A DNA stretch of 12,913 bases from Dehalococcoidia bacterium UBA3254 (GTDB lineage: Bacteria > Chloroflexota > Dehalococcoidia > Dehalococcoidales > UBA3254): NCBI GenBank assembly GCA_002362735.1, contig DEUU01000155.1:1-12913 (forward strand), written 5' to 3'. Under the pieces are notes generated by a model that saw nothing but the letters and a program-made list of their open reading frames with translations, searched no databases and was not told the DNA's origin. This document shows, piece after piece, positions 7,195-12,913 of this stretch (the stretch's first letter is position 1; each line of letters starts with the position of its first letter). Both the position numbers and the translations under genes were made by a program.

Positions 7195-7859
7195 CACAGG
7201 TATCCGGTCAATTTGGCTAAACCGAGAATGAAACCCAGACTAAACACTGGAATAGCCCAGTTATCGTCTGCCCATTTAATTAATCCTACGTCCCCAAAAG
7301 ACCACTCAATAATCGTGGCTACCGCTGAACCTGCCGCGCCAATCCAGAAAGGTTTGATAAAAGCCCAGGAGATTACAAGACAAACAATGAGCATGGCAAC
7401 TGAACCCCAGAGGCCTTTGATGGGTTTGTGATATACCTCTGAGCGGATCAATCCGGTAACGCAATCTCCCCAGGCCATGAACAACAAGCAGGATACGGTG
7501 ATAAAAGGCTGGTTCAGCCATAGCCATCCAACGGCAAAAATGGGCACTGCGGTCCAGGCGAACCAGACTTCTGCCTTGACATTAGCGTTCCGTCCGCTTC
7601 CTCCTACCCCTCTAAATGTGCCCGGCCGCCACAAACGGGCTAACCAGAGGATTAACCCAAAAGAGAAAGCCAGGATCATTGGCCATATGGCGGAGGAGAA
7701 AGCAAAAACCATGGTTAAAAATCCAAGGCCGCCAGCACTGTGGCCAATTTTCCTTGAAATATAATGGGGCACCTTTAAATCATAAAGGGTATTAGAAACC
7801 CACAACCCCACCAGGACCGCCCCGATCACGATCACCGCATATGGGAATTCGGAAATCAT
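7194..7859 (-). CDS. Dolichol/phytol kinase-like membrane protein (SEC59/VTE5 type)
   Basis: This is a polytopic membrane protein of the dolichol kinase, phytol kinase and CDP-diglyceride-synthase-like superfamily, whose kinase members phosphorylate long-chain polyprenols using CTP. About six or seven helices are seen. Diagnostic features are R36-K37-xx-H40 (RKIGHSAGG), the GD pair G131-D132, a basic patch with K148-G149...W-G152-S153 matching the family K(S)xEGS signature, and the late acidic residues E185, D190 and D199-N200. The 221-residue length is typical of bacterial and archaeal VTE5-like proteins. It is followed after 28 nt by a UbiA-family gene, as expected if the kinase supplies a prenyl phosphate precursor for the transferase. 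The ATG start lacks an obvious SD. A phosphatidate cytidylyltransferase role is the main alternative. Confidence 0.72.
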   Translation of the reverse strand: MISEFPYAVIVIGAVLVGLWVSNTLYDLKVPHYISRKIGHSAGGLGFLTMVFAFSSAIWPMILAFSFGLILWLARLWRPGTFRGVGGSGRNANVKAEVWFAWTAVPIFAVGWLWLNQPFITVSCLLFMAWGDCVTGLIRSEVYHKPIKGLWGSVAMLIVCLVISWAFIKPFWIGAAGSAVATIIEWSFGDVGLIKWADDNWAIPVFSLGFILGLAKLTGYL

Positions 7860-7890
7860 CTCATTTTGTAAGCCGGTAAAGCGCCGAAAA

Positions 7891-7960
7891 AGCTTACCCT
7901 TAATTTTTATTATATGCGATTATTTAAGGCTTCTTTCTTTGAGTATCTAGAGGGTAAGCT
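7891..7960. repeat. 10-bp inverted repeat flanking a promoter-like element
   Basis: agcttaccct (7891-7900) and agggtaagct (7951-7960) are perfect inverted copies 50 nt apart in the 138-bp gap between lipoprotein and kinase genes. Between them on the minus strand lies TATAAT (7914-7909) with a poor -35 (GAAAGA, 7937-7932, 17-nt spacer), a likely promoter for the kinase/prenyltransferase pair. On the minus strand the second arm runs into TTTTT, and a G-U plus two A-T pairs extend the stem to 13 bp. The element could therefore be a large-loop terminator for the lipoprotein transcript, paired operator sites, or an invertible segment. Confidence 0.5.
7909..7937 (-). promoter_or_regulatory. Candidate promoter of kinase/prenyltransferase operon
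   Basis: A minus-strand perfect -10 TATAAT (7914-7909) stands 17 nt after a weak -35 GAAAGA (7937-7932). A start near 7902 would leave a leader of about 43 nt to the kinase ATG. The -10 is good and the -35 is poor, so an activator or an unusual arrangement is possible. Confidence 0.35.
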
Positions 7961-7997
7961 CTTCAGTTATGCTGGCTGAGTAGGTTGTCTGTTTATG

Positions 7998-8735
7998 TCA
8001 GGCACTTTCCAGTTTTACAGTTGCACTGGTAGTCTGACCTGCAGCTACAGTGATCGCAATGTTATTTTGAAGGTAATCGTAGCGGTTGATATCAAATATG
8101 TAATTTCCTGAATTAACATCTGAAAAGATGGCAATGCCTTCAGCATCCGTTAATCCAGTTATTTTTAATTGGCCATCCGGTTGCTCTTCAGAGACTACTT
8201 TGGCGCCGGCTAGCGGTTTGTCATTTTGATCGGTTACTTTAATCTGGAAAATTCCGGTTTGTGTCGAAGTACCGCCACCCGGTGGCGGCGACCAATCCAG
8301 GAGTTCAGCACTGGTGATGGCGATCTGATATTGATAGGCATCCAGATGCCCATATTTACGCCCGGTCTCAAAATTACCAGTGACTTTTAACTTACCGATA
8401 TGCTCAGTATAACCCGACGGGGTGTCAGTTTGGCGGTACAGCTTGTTAAATAATTCTTCGGAGATGCCGCTTTCTACCCAGATCAGTGAGCCGGTGGGAA
8501 CAATTTTCCAGGTGCCGGAAGTGGAAGGCCCAACTGCTCTCGAAAGAGCTGATATTTCAAAACCGGCAAAATAGAAGGCTTCGAATGTAACTGATCGTCC
8601 GTTGTACCGGTCGGCTTGAGATATTAGCTGATCAAATGTAACGGTCTGGTTAGCACTCTTGCTGCAACCAGCTATTGCAGAGCTCATCACAGATAAAATT
8701 AGAATAAATGATACGAGAAATTTTTTACGATTCAT
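7998..8735 (-). CDS. Two-domain lipoprotein, OB-like plus carboxypeptidase-regulatory-like
   Basis: This is an exported lipoprotein of unknown function. The signal peptide has basic MNRKK, a hydrophobic core (about 6-19) and a lipobox IAGC with Cys24 as the lipidated residue. Domain 1 (about 31-147) starts VTFDQLISQADRYNGRSVTFEAFYF and ends with KLKVTGNFETGRKYGH and a YQIAITSAELL strand. The pattern 'site - NGR-VTFEA - KVTGNF' looks like an OB-fold (tRNA_anti-like) domain. A proline/glycine linker (149-155) leads to domain 2 (about 161-243), a beta-sandwich of carboxypeptidase-regulatory/CnaB type (KVTDQNDKPLAGAKV, GLTDAEGIAIFSDV, SGNYIFDI, VKLE). An SD-like GGAAAGG precedes the ATG. It is divergent from marR and may share its control region. 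Ligand or partner is unknown. Confidence 0.8.
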   Translation of the reverse strand: MNRKKFLVSFILILSVMSSAIAGCSKSANQTVTFDQLISQADRYNGRSVTFEAFYFAGFEISALSRAVGPSTSGTWKIVPTGSLIWVESGISEELFNKLYRQTDTPSGYTEHIGKLKVTGNFETGRKYGHLDAYQYQIAITSAELLDWSPPPGGGTSTQTGIFQIKVTDQNDKPLAGAKVVSEEQPDGQLKITGLTDAEGIAIFSDVNSGNYIFDINRYDYLQNNIAITVAAGQTTSATVKLESA

Positions 8736-9073
8736 TACTAGACCTTTCCCAGCTTATATTTGACATATATAAAATCTGTACAAGTATTATCCAGAGTCCC
8801 TTCCTGATTAGTCGGTATCCTGCTTAATATAACGAGATAAGACAGCTAAAGTTGTTAACACCCAAAAGAGAACATAATCCTGATAATTTTTTTAAAATGA
8901 GGTTCTACCTTAAAGCTGAAATAATGAATTAATATTAAGGGTACAAATATATTTTATGCGCCGCGCTCTGCCCTATTTTGCTTTTTGGTAATGTATGGTA
9001 CAATTTGTACGATATGATACAATGAGTAATACAATAACGATAATGACAAAAATATTTTATTGCGGAGAATGAA
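8736..9073. other. 338-bp divergent control region, lipoprotein/marR
   Basis: No gene is visible here. The region is AT-rich. It holds the 13-bp palindrome at 8998-9010, further gtacaa sites at 8778-8783 and 8941-8946, gatacaat at 9017-9023 (preceded by TG at 9015-9016, a second extended -10 candidate) and atacaat-like text just after. A small inverted repeat ccttaa/ttaagg lies at 8908-8913 and 8935-8940. For the lipoprotein, the minus-strand TTGTAC at 8783-8778 could serve as a -35, but no good -10 follows at normal spacing. Confidence 0.5.
8976..9010 (+). promoter_or_regulatory. Probable marR promoter and autoregulatory operator
   Basis: gtacaa-t-ttgtac (8998-9010) is a perfect 13-bp palindrome. 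The extended -10 TGGTACAAT (8996-9004) overlaps its left half, with a weak -35 TTTTGC at 8976-8981 and a 17-nt spacer. MarR dimers typically bind palindromes of this sort and block their own promoters, so autorepression is the natural reading. The palindrome is seen directly; binding is inferred. Confidence 0.55.
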
Positions 9074-9628
9074 GTGCCTGTCAAATTTACTTTTAACAAC
9101 CAACAGCTAATGGTCTGGATCCTCCTGCATCAAACCCTGAACAGTGTCATCAAGTGTGAAGAAAAGGTTTACGCGAAATTGGGACTTACTTCCCAGCAAC
9201 ATGCAATTCTTATGGCCATCAAAAATGCCGATGCTCCGGCGACTCCCACTCAAATTGCTGATTGGGTTGATAGAAATTTGAACAGTATTACTTTGATTGT
9301 TGACAGGATGGAGAAAGGTGGATTTGTGAAGAGAGTGCGGGATATTCAGGACCGCCGGTCAATACGCCTTTCTATCACAGAAAAGGGCGATCAGTATTTA
9401 AAAAGCAGCGCTCAAAGCGGATGGGACCTGATACAGGATGTGCTTAAGGTACTATCCGAAGAAGAAATTGAGAACCTGAAAGGATTGCTTGAGAAAGTAA
9501 GATATCAGGCTATCGAAAAATGCTATCGAAATAAGACGGTTAAGGAAGTAACCATCGATGAAAGGCCTGGCTTGAAGAAGCTTTTAGATGAATTGACGCG
9601 AAATAAGGGACGCAATAAGAAAAAATAA
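9074..9628 (+). CDS. MarR-family transcriptional regulator
   Basis: This is a winged-helix dimeric regulator that usually represses genes for drug or oxidant response until a small ligand binds. An N-terminal dimerisation helix (about 8-35) is followed by LGLTSQQHAILMAI, the helix-turn-helix (TPTQIADWVDRN-LNSITLIVDRMEKGGFVKRV, about 57-88), and the wing with DRRS at 93-96 and the LSITEKG strand (99-105). A long C-terminal helix ends in a Lys/Arg-rich tail (about 165-184), longer than in minimal MarR proteins. The start is GTG with GGAG 6 nt upstream; the first ATG is only at codon 13, inside the dimerisation helix. It is divergent from a lipoprotein and convergent with htpX. Likely targets are itself and the lipoprotein; the nearby DHA2 exporter is only a guess. 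Confidence 0.9.
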   Translation: MPVKFTFNNQQLMVWILLHQTLNSVIKCEEKVYAKLGLTSQQHAILMAIKNADAPATPTQIADWVDRNLNSITLIVDRMEKGGFVKRVRDIQDRRSIRLSITEKGDQYLKSSAQSGWDLIQDVLKVLSEEEIENLKGLLEKVRYQAIEKCYRNKTVKEVTIDERPGLKKLLDELTRNKGRNKKK

Positions 9629-9657
9629 TCATCTGAATCTGCTGCAGGGATCAGTCC

Positions 9658-9683
9658 GCGACAGGAAAATTCCTCCGCTTTAT
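9658..9683 (+). terminator. Weak hairpin between marR and htpX
   Basis: After the marR stop, gcg-ac-aggaa-aa-ttcct-c-cgc can form an imperfect hairpin (9658-9678) followed by tttat. The stem is interrupted and the T tract is short, so termination would be poor. It overlaps the end of the convergent htpX gene (its stop region begins at 9680). Confidence 0.25.
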
Positions 9684-10906
9684 ACTTCATTCATGTGGCC
9701 GCAATGGGGACACCGCACTGACGGTTGATCATAACTGGGCGGTAATCTCATTCTGGTCCCGCAATTCTCGCAAATGATAGTTCTGTAATTATTCATTCTC
9801 CACATCAAGTCGGAGGTTTCACGTGTCCGGTCAATTCTATCCTGGACATCTCCGGCTTGAGCACCGGCGGTTGCCGTCCGCAGTGGAACCGCAGGTTCTT
9901 CTATTGCTAAAGCTGATGGCGGCACCACCTGTGAACCTTTGAATTTTTGATAAGACTTGTCATAATCAGCATAACTCGCCCCGTTCATCGCCCGCAGAAT
10001 TTTGATTCTATCAGCCAGGGGAGGATGAGTCGCAAAAATATCGTTTACTGACATGCCCCTCTTATAAAAAGGGTTGCTGATGTACATCGGGGCGGTAGCT
10101 TTATTAGCGCTCTTGACCTGGGTGTTGTTATTCTGTAATTTCTCCAGAGCGGAAGCCAGTCCTTCTGGATAGCGGGTATAGAGGGCAGAAGAGGCGTCTG
10201 CCAGGTATTCTCTCTTACGAGAAATAGCAAAATAAATGAGCTGGGCGAAAATGGGTGCCAGGACGATTAAAACAAGTCCCACGATAAGAATGATAAGCTG
10301 CGCCATGCCTGCCCCGCCGCCTCCATCCCGTGAAGACCCTCTCCTTCCTCCACCGCCGGCAACTCCGCTAAAAAACAGGATTCGAGTAGCATACCAGGCC
10401 AAAATCACAATTGCACCCAGCAAGATGCTGGCCAGCAACATCAATCGTATATCTTTGTTTTTAATATGGCCGATCTCATGCCCGATGACGCCCTGTAATT
10501 CGTCACGGTTGAGTTTGTCCAAAAGCCCTGATGTAATTGCAACGGCAGTATGGTCCGGGCTGCGGCCGGTAGAAAAGGCGTTTAAGGCAGGGTCATCGAT
10601 AATGTATACCTCCGGCATTTTTTCCAGACCGGAAGCGATTTTCATTTCCTCAACCACGTTGTATAGCCTGGGATGGTCCTGGGGGCCGATTTTCCTGGCC
10701 CCCGCCATACCCAGAATAATACTGTCTCCTGAAGTGAGGGCGATCAGATTCATAATGCCCCAGATGATTGCGGCAATCACCAATCCGGCGATCGGACTGT
10801 CAAAAAAGGCCAGTCCAACAAAGTAACCAATGGCGAGGAGCAAAAGCGCCATCAGTGTTACCAGTAATACCGACCGAATCTGATTTGATCTAATCTGTTC
10901 CCACAT
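9680..10906 (-). CDS. htpX: HtpX-type M48 membrane metalloprotease with C-terminal zinc ribbon
   Basis: This is a membrane-bound zinc endopeptidase of family M48B, which degrades damaged membrane proteins on the cytoplasmic side. Two N-terminal helices (about 12-35 and 38-58) precede the protease domain with H143-E144-IG-H147, the third ligand E233 in SRKREYLADA, and two further helices (about 155-178 and 202-227). These are separated by a Gly/Arg-rich linker (183-200). Residues about 325-375 form a disordered-looking linker, and the end carries CxxC...CxxC (C379, C382, C399, C402), a small zinc ribbon. At 408 residues it is some 110 longer than E. coli HtpX (about 293) because of that tail. 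It starts 8 nt after lemA, without a strong SD, so it is likely coupled to it. Confidence 0.92.
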   Translation of the reverse strand: MWEQIRSNQIRSVLLVTLMALLLLAIGYFVGLAFFDSPIAGLVIAAIIWGIMNLIALTSGDSIILGMAGARKIGPQDHPRLYNVVEEMKIASGLEKMPEVYIIDDPALNAFSTGRSPDHTAVAITSGLLDKLNRDELQGVIGHEIGHIKNKDIRLMLLASILLGAIVILAWYATRILFFSGVAGGGGRRGSSRDGGGGAGMAQLIILIVGLVLIVLAPIFAQLIYFAISRKREYLADASSALYTRYPEGLASALEKLQNNNTQVKSANKATAPMYISNPFYKRGMSVNDIFATHPPLADRIKILRAMNGASYADYDKSYQKFKGSQVVPPSALAIEEPAVPLRTATAGAQAGDVQDRIDRTRETSDLMWRMNNYRTIICENCGTRMRLPPSYDQPSVRCPHCGHMNEV

Positions 10907-10914
10907 AGTTCTTT

Positions 10915-11526
10915 CTACTTGTTTTCAGTCTTGATTTCCGGAGGAGTAACAAAACTGACTTTTGGCGCCTCTTTCTCTGCGGCAACCGAAACCTCGAAGA
11001 ATTCACCTGATCTAAAACCGCCCAGACTGGCAACAATATTCGAAGGGAACATCTGGGTCTGATTGTTATACCGTAAAACCGAATCGTTGTAATATTGTCT
11101 GGCAAAACTGATTTTGTTCTCGGTAGAAGTCAGTTCTTCTTGAAGAGCAAGGAAGTTTTGATTTGCTTTCAGGTTAGGATAATTTTCCACCACTGCCAGT
11201 AGACGGGATAGAGCGCTACTAAGTTCTCCCTCTGCTTTAGCTCTTTCGGCCACGCCGCCGCCTGTGTTGGCAACAGATTGAGCGATGTTGCGGGCATTAG
11301 TTACTGCCTCCAGTGTTCCACGCTCGTGGGCCGCATACCCCTTGACGGTTTCTACCAGATTAGGAATCAAGTCATGCCGACGTTTGAGCTGGACGTCAAT
11401 TTGTGCCCAGGCATTTTTGGTCTGATTGCGCAGCCCGACTAGACCGTTGTACATGGCGATGTAAATAATAATAAAGATAATGATGATGACGCCGATGATA
11501 ATACCGATGATGGCTCCAGCACCCAT
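10915..11526 (-). CDS. lemA: LemA family protein
   Basis: This is a LemA-type membrane protein: one N-terminal helix of mostly Ile/Val (about 4-25), a short extracytoplasmic-style turn and then a long helical-bundle domain. The family signature is complete: NQTKNAWAQIDVQLKRRHDLIPNL at about 34-57 followed by VETVKGYAAHE (58-68), and an LTSTENKISFARQYYNDSVLRYN segment typical of the C-terminal helices. The function of LemA is unsettled; it frequently stands next to htpX or TPM-domain genes and is thought to support envelope quality control. The SD is AGGAGGT placed 6 nt before the ATG, the strongest in this operon. The 203-residue length is normal. Confidence 0.95.
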   Translation of the reverse strand: MGAGAIIGIIIGVIIIIFIIIYIAMYNGLVGLRNQTKNAWAQIDVQLKRRHDLIPNLVETVKGYAAHERGTLEAVTNARNIAQSVANTGGGVAERAKAEGELSSALSRLLAVVENYPNLKANQNFLALQEELTSTENKISFARQYYNDSVLRYNNQTQMFPSNIVASLGGFRSGEFFEVSVAAEKEAPKVSFVTPPEIKTENK

Positions 11527-11544
11527 TTAATACCTCCTTTTTAA

Positions 11545-11578
11545 TAAGTTTTCCGTTATATTATTTAAGTTTTCCGTT
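11545..11578. repeat. Short direct repeat at the zf-TFIIB gene end
   Basis: taagttttccgtt occurs at 11545-11557 and 11566-11578, a 13-bp direct repeat with a 21-nt period. It spans the stop codon of the zinc protein and the spacer before lemA. It looks like a local duplication; the second copy encodes the last residues (KRKT-stop region). No function is evident. Confidence 0.6.
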
Positions 11579-11984
11579 TTCCACTATGTGTTGCCTGGAA
11601 TGCTTGCCCCAGGAAAGACAGAACATCCTTAGATCTCATCGGTTCTATCTGCTGTAATACCTGATGCAGCTCTCCTCCATCGAACCAGAATCCTTCCCCC
11701 AGCGGACAGGTGTCTATGAGCACTTTGGGATCTTTACCCATCCAGACCTTGTTCATTTTGCGGCCGCAAACTGGGCATTTCCTTTTGGTTTCATCCACCT
11801 TGGCCTCATGAGGAGTGAGAAGATCAGTTTGAGACATTTTACCCCCATTCGCTGCCATGGTGGAAACAAGCAGGTCTAATTCTCCTCCATCAAACCAGAC
11901 TCCGGCGCAGCGGAGGCAGTGGTCAAGTTCTATCTTCTGATGTTCGACCACTATCATATCGTTTTTATCTACCGGACATCTCAT
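11565..11984 (-). CDS. Double zf-TFIIB-like zinc protein
   Basis: This small soluble protein is built from two copies of the bacterial zf-TFIIB domain, whose role is not established. Repeat 1 (about 1-38) has CPVDK...DHCLRCAGVWFDGGEL: C3, C23 and C26 are present, but D6 stands where the second Cys belongs. Repeat 2 (about 68-108) has CPVCGRKM...DTCPLGEGFWFDGGEL: C70, C73 and C93 are present, but G96 replaces the fourth Cys. Each repeat thus keeps three of four Cys, with different ones lost. Both keep the WFDGGEL end exactly. The tail (109-139) is basic. It is first in an operon with lemA (38-nt gap) and htpX. A GGAGG lies about 10 nt before the ATG. The first gene of the operon may act as a redox or zinc-responsive accessory, which is inference. 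Confidence 0.85.
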   Translation of the reverse strand: MRCPVDKNDMIVVEHQKIELDHCLRCAGVWFDGGELDLLVSTMAANGGKMSQTDLLTPHEAKVDETKRKCPVCGRKMNKVWMGKDPKVLIDTCPLGEGFWFDGGELHQVLQQIEPMRSKDVLSFLGQAFQATHSGKRKT

Positions 11985-12013
11985 AATACTGTTTCCTCCG
12001 CACTCTATTATTC

Positions 12014-12043
12014 AGTGTAAGGATAAACTATTAGAAGTGTCAA
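12014..12043 (-). promoter_or_regulatory. Promoter of the zinc protein-lemA-htpX operon
   Basis: Minus-strand perfect -35 TTGACA (12043-12038), 18-nt spacer and -10 TACACT (12019-12014, 4 of 6). The start would fall near 12007, giving a leader of about 23 nt that just holds the SD. I saw no heat-shock (CIRCE-like) element beside it. A 7-bp inverted repeat attcaat/attgaat lies upstream at 12076-12099. Confidence 0.6.
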
Positions 12044-12155
12044 TGACCAAATTTAATCGCTGTTTGTTTCTTATAATTCAATATTATTATAAATTGAATC
12101 AACTTATATTGCACTGTTTAGCAGAAGAGGTTTTACCTGTACCAATGGTTAGTGC

Positions 12156-12185
12156 TTTGCTGGCAAAATGACCAGGATGTACAAT
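12156..12185 (+). promoter_or_regulatory. Possible promoter of the small membrane protein gene
   Basis: A good -10 TACAAT (12180-12185) stands 18 nt after TTTGCT (12156-12161, 3 of 6). Transcription from about 12192 would leave a 16-nt leader. The -10 begins within gtacaat (12179-12185), the same heptamer found in the marR palindrome, which may be no more than shared -10 sequence. Confidence 0.35.
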
Positions 12186-12207
12186 AGGGAAGGAGAGAGT
12201 AGGTGAT

Positions 12208-12429
12208 ATGAGAGGATCGGATGATCGAAATCTGATATTCCTCTATATCTTCCTGGCGGCAGGCTGCGTAGCCATAGGCACGGGGATTACCTTTGCCCTT
12301 ATTGCCTTATGTGCTTATTACGGTATCAACATAATGAAGAATTTATGGCTCCTGGCGATACCTCCGGTGGCTTCCGTGACTATCAATGTCCTTCTCATCG
12401 AACTATATAAAAAGCTCGTGAAGAGATAG
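12208..12429 (+). CDS. Small two-helix membrane protein, unknown function
   Basis: I do not recognise this 73-residue protein. It has a short charged N-terminus (MRGSDDR), a first hydrophobic helix (about 9-38, with Cys20 and Cys35 and several Gly), a short turn with NIMK, a second helix (about 45-66) and a basic end (YKKLVKR), suggesting a hairpin with both ends cytoplasmic. The ATG has AGGTGAT just upstream, and a purine-rich run (ggaaggagagag) covers further SD options. It is a plausible real gene because it has a promoter-like sequence, a good SD and a composition unlike a random frame. It ends 7 nt before the convergent serS stop, so the two transcripts must overlap or terminate inside each other. 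It might be an accessory subunit or stress-related miniprotein; nothing in its sequence decides. Confidence 0.65.
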   Translation: MRGSDDRNLIFLYIFLAAGCVAIGTGITFALIALCAYYGINIMKNLWLLAIPPVASVTINVLLIELYKKLVKR

Positions 12430-12436
12430 AACGTTT

Positions 12437-12913
12437 TTATTGTTTTTTGATGATATCACAGCCGACGTATTTTTGGAGGACTTCCGGGATTTTAATAGTG
12501 CCATCCGCCTGCTGGTAATTCTCCATAACCGAAATTAAGACCCTGGGCAAAGCCAGTCCAGAACCATTTAATGTATGAACGAACTCGGGCTTTTTATCAT
12601 TGGCGGGTCTGTACCTAATATTGGCGCGGCGGGCCTGGAAATCTTTGCAATTAGAGCATGAGCTAACTTCCAGCCATTCGCCCTGTCCGGGGGCCCATAT
12701 TTCGATATCATAGGTCTTGGTGGAAGAGAAACCCATATCAGAGGTATTCAGCAATTTTATGCGGTAAGTAAGATTCAGCTTCTGGCAGATGTCCTCCGCG
12801 TCTTTAACCATTTTTTCCAGTTCATCCATTGATGATTCCGGCGTTACCAGTTTATACATTTCCACTTTATCAAACTGATGACCTCGCTTGATTCCCCGGA
12901 CATCCTTACCGGC
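12437..12913 (-). CDS. serS: Seryl-tRNA synthetase, C-terminal part (5' end outside window)
   Basis: This class II aminoacyl-tRNA synthetase charges tRNA-Ser (and tRNA-Sec where present). Only the last 158 residues are here; the frame is open from the window edge and begins [21 protein letters not shown], the end of class II motif 2 with the serine-enzyme signature. It continues through [22 protein letters not shown] and [11 protein letters not shown], then motif 3 ([21 protein letters not shown], with its invariant Arg) and the usual [10 protein letters not shown] ending. All residues expected in this portion look intact. The full family length is about 420-430, so roughly 270 residues lie beyond the right edge. 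The GTG at 12865 is an internal Val codon, not a start. Confidence 0.95.
   Translation of the reverse strand, partial: AGKDVRGIKRGHQFDKVEMYKLVTPESSMDELEKMVKDAEDICQKLNLTYRIKLLNTSDMGFSSTKTYDIEIWAPGQGEWLEVSSCSNCKDFQARRANIRYRPANDKKPEFVHTLNGSGLALPRVLISVMENYQQADGTIKIPEVLQKYVGCDIIKKQ

Noticed and set aside
10236..10826. A 196-codon plus-strand open frame
   Set aside because: It lies fully antisense within htpX, which has complete M48 motifs. The frame is Ser/Pro/Ile-rich low-information sequence without SD.
12121..12181. tRNA- or small-RNA-like folding in the gap before the small membrane gene
   Set aside because: Only short stems (such as aggt-ttt-acct) form; there is no cloverleaf, T-loop or CCA context.
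12437..12865. A complete small gene starting at GTG 12865
   Set aside because: The frame is open to the window edge and the upstream residues match seryl-tRNA synthetase motif 2, so the GTG is an internal Val.
1..12913. CRISPR array, insertion sequence, prophage or integrated element
   Set aside because: No regularly spaced repeats, transposase, integrase, terminal inverted repeats of IS size or composition break were seen.

Overview
The window is ordinary bacterial chromosome: dense, mostly single-copy housekeeping and envelope genes, short gaps, sigma70-like promoters, good Shine-Dalgarno (SD) sites at many genes and moderate GC by eye. There is no transposase, integrase, phage gene, CRISPR array or RNA gene. 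The mix (PEP synthase joined to a dGTPase-like HD protein, DHA2 exporter plus methyltransferase, UbiA plus a dolichol/phytol-kinase-like protein, LemA plus a zinc-ribbon HtpX, and a lipoprotein with an OB-like domain) reminds me of Chloroflexota, perhaps Dehalococcoidia. That placement is a recollection of family style and is unproven.

Layout from low to high coordinates. 119-3392 (minus) is a two-gene unit, ppsA then dgt, overlapping by 8 nt and driven by a good promoter at 3482-3510. 3620-5955 (minus) is a DHA2-type drug exporter followed by a methyltransferase with an N-terminal membrane segment, overlapping by 4 nt. 5956-6232 is a gap with a concentric dyad that resembles a decayed palindromic repeat and may serve as a terminator. 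6233-7859 (minus) is a prenyl-lipid pair, a polyprenol/phytol-kinase-like protein then a UbiA-family prenyltransferase, with a 10-codon micro-ORF exactly bridging them. 7998-8735 (minus) is a two-domain lipoprotein. It is divergent from a MarR regulator (9074-9628, plus) across a 338-bp gap holding a perfect 13-bp palindrome over the MarR promoter. 9680-11984 (minus) is a zinc-protein / LemA / HtpX operon with its own promoter at 12014-12043. 12208-12429 (plus) is a small two-helix membrane protein, convergent with the 3' part of serS (minus), which runs off the right edge.

Working together: the MarR, lipoprotein, HtpX-LemA, exporter and membrane-methyltransferase genes lean towards envelope maintenance and small-molecule stress. 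ppsA feeds gluconeogenesis, dgt trims dNTP pools, and the UbiA/kinase pair points to prenyl-lipid or quinone salvage. I found no convincing new defence or mobile system. The most useful leads are the inverted repeat around the kinase promoter, the zinc-rich HtpX/LemA/zf-TFIIB operon, the UbiA/kinase bridge, the exporter-methyltransferase pair, and the repeat-like dyad at 6077-6147.
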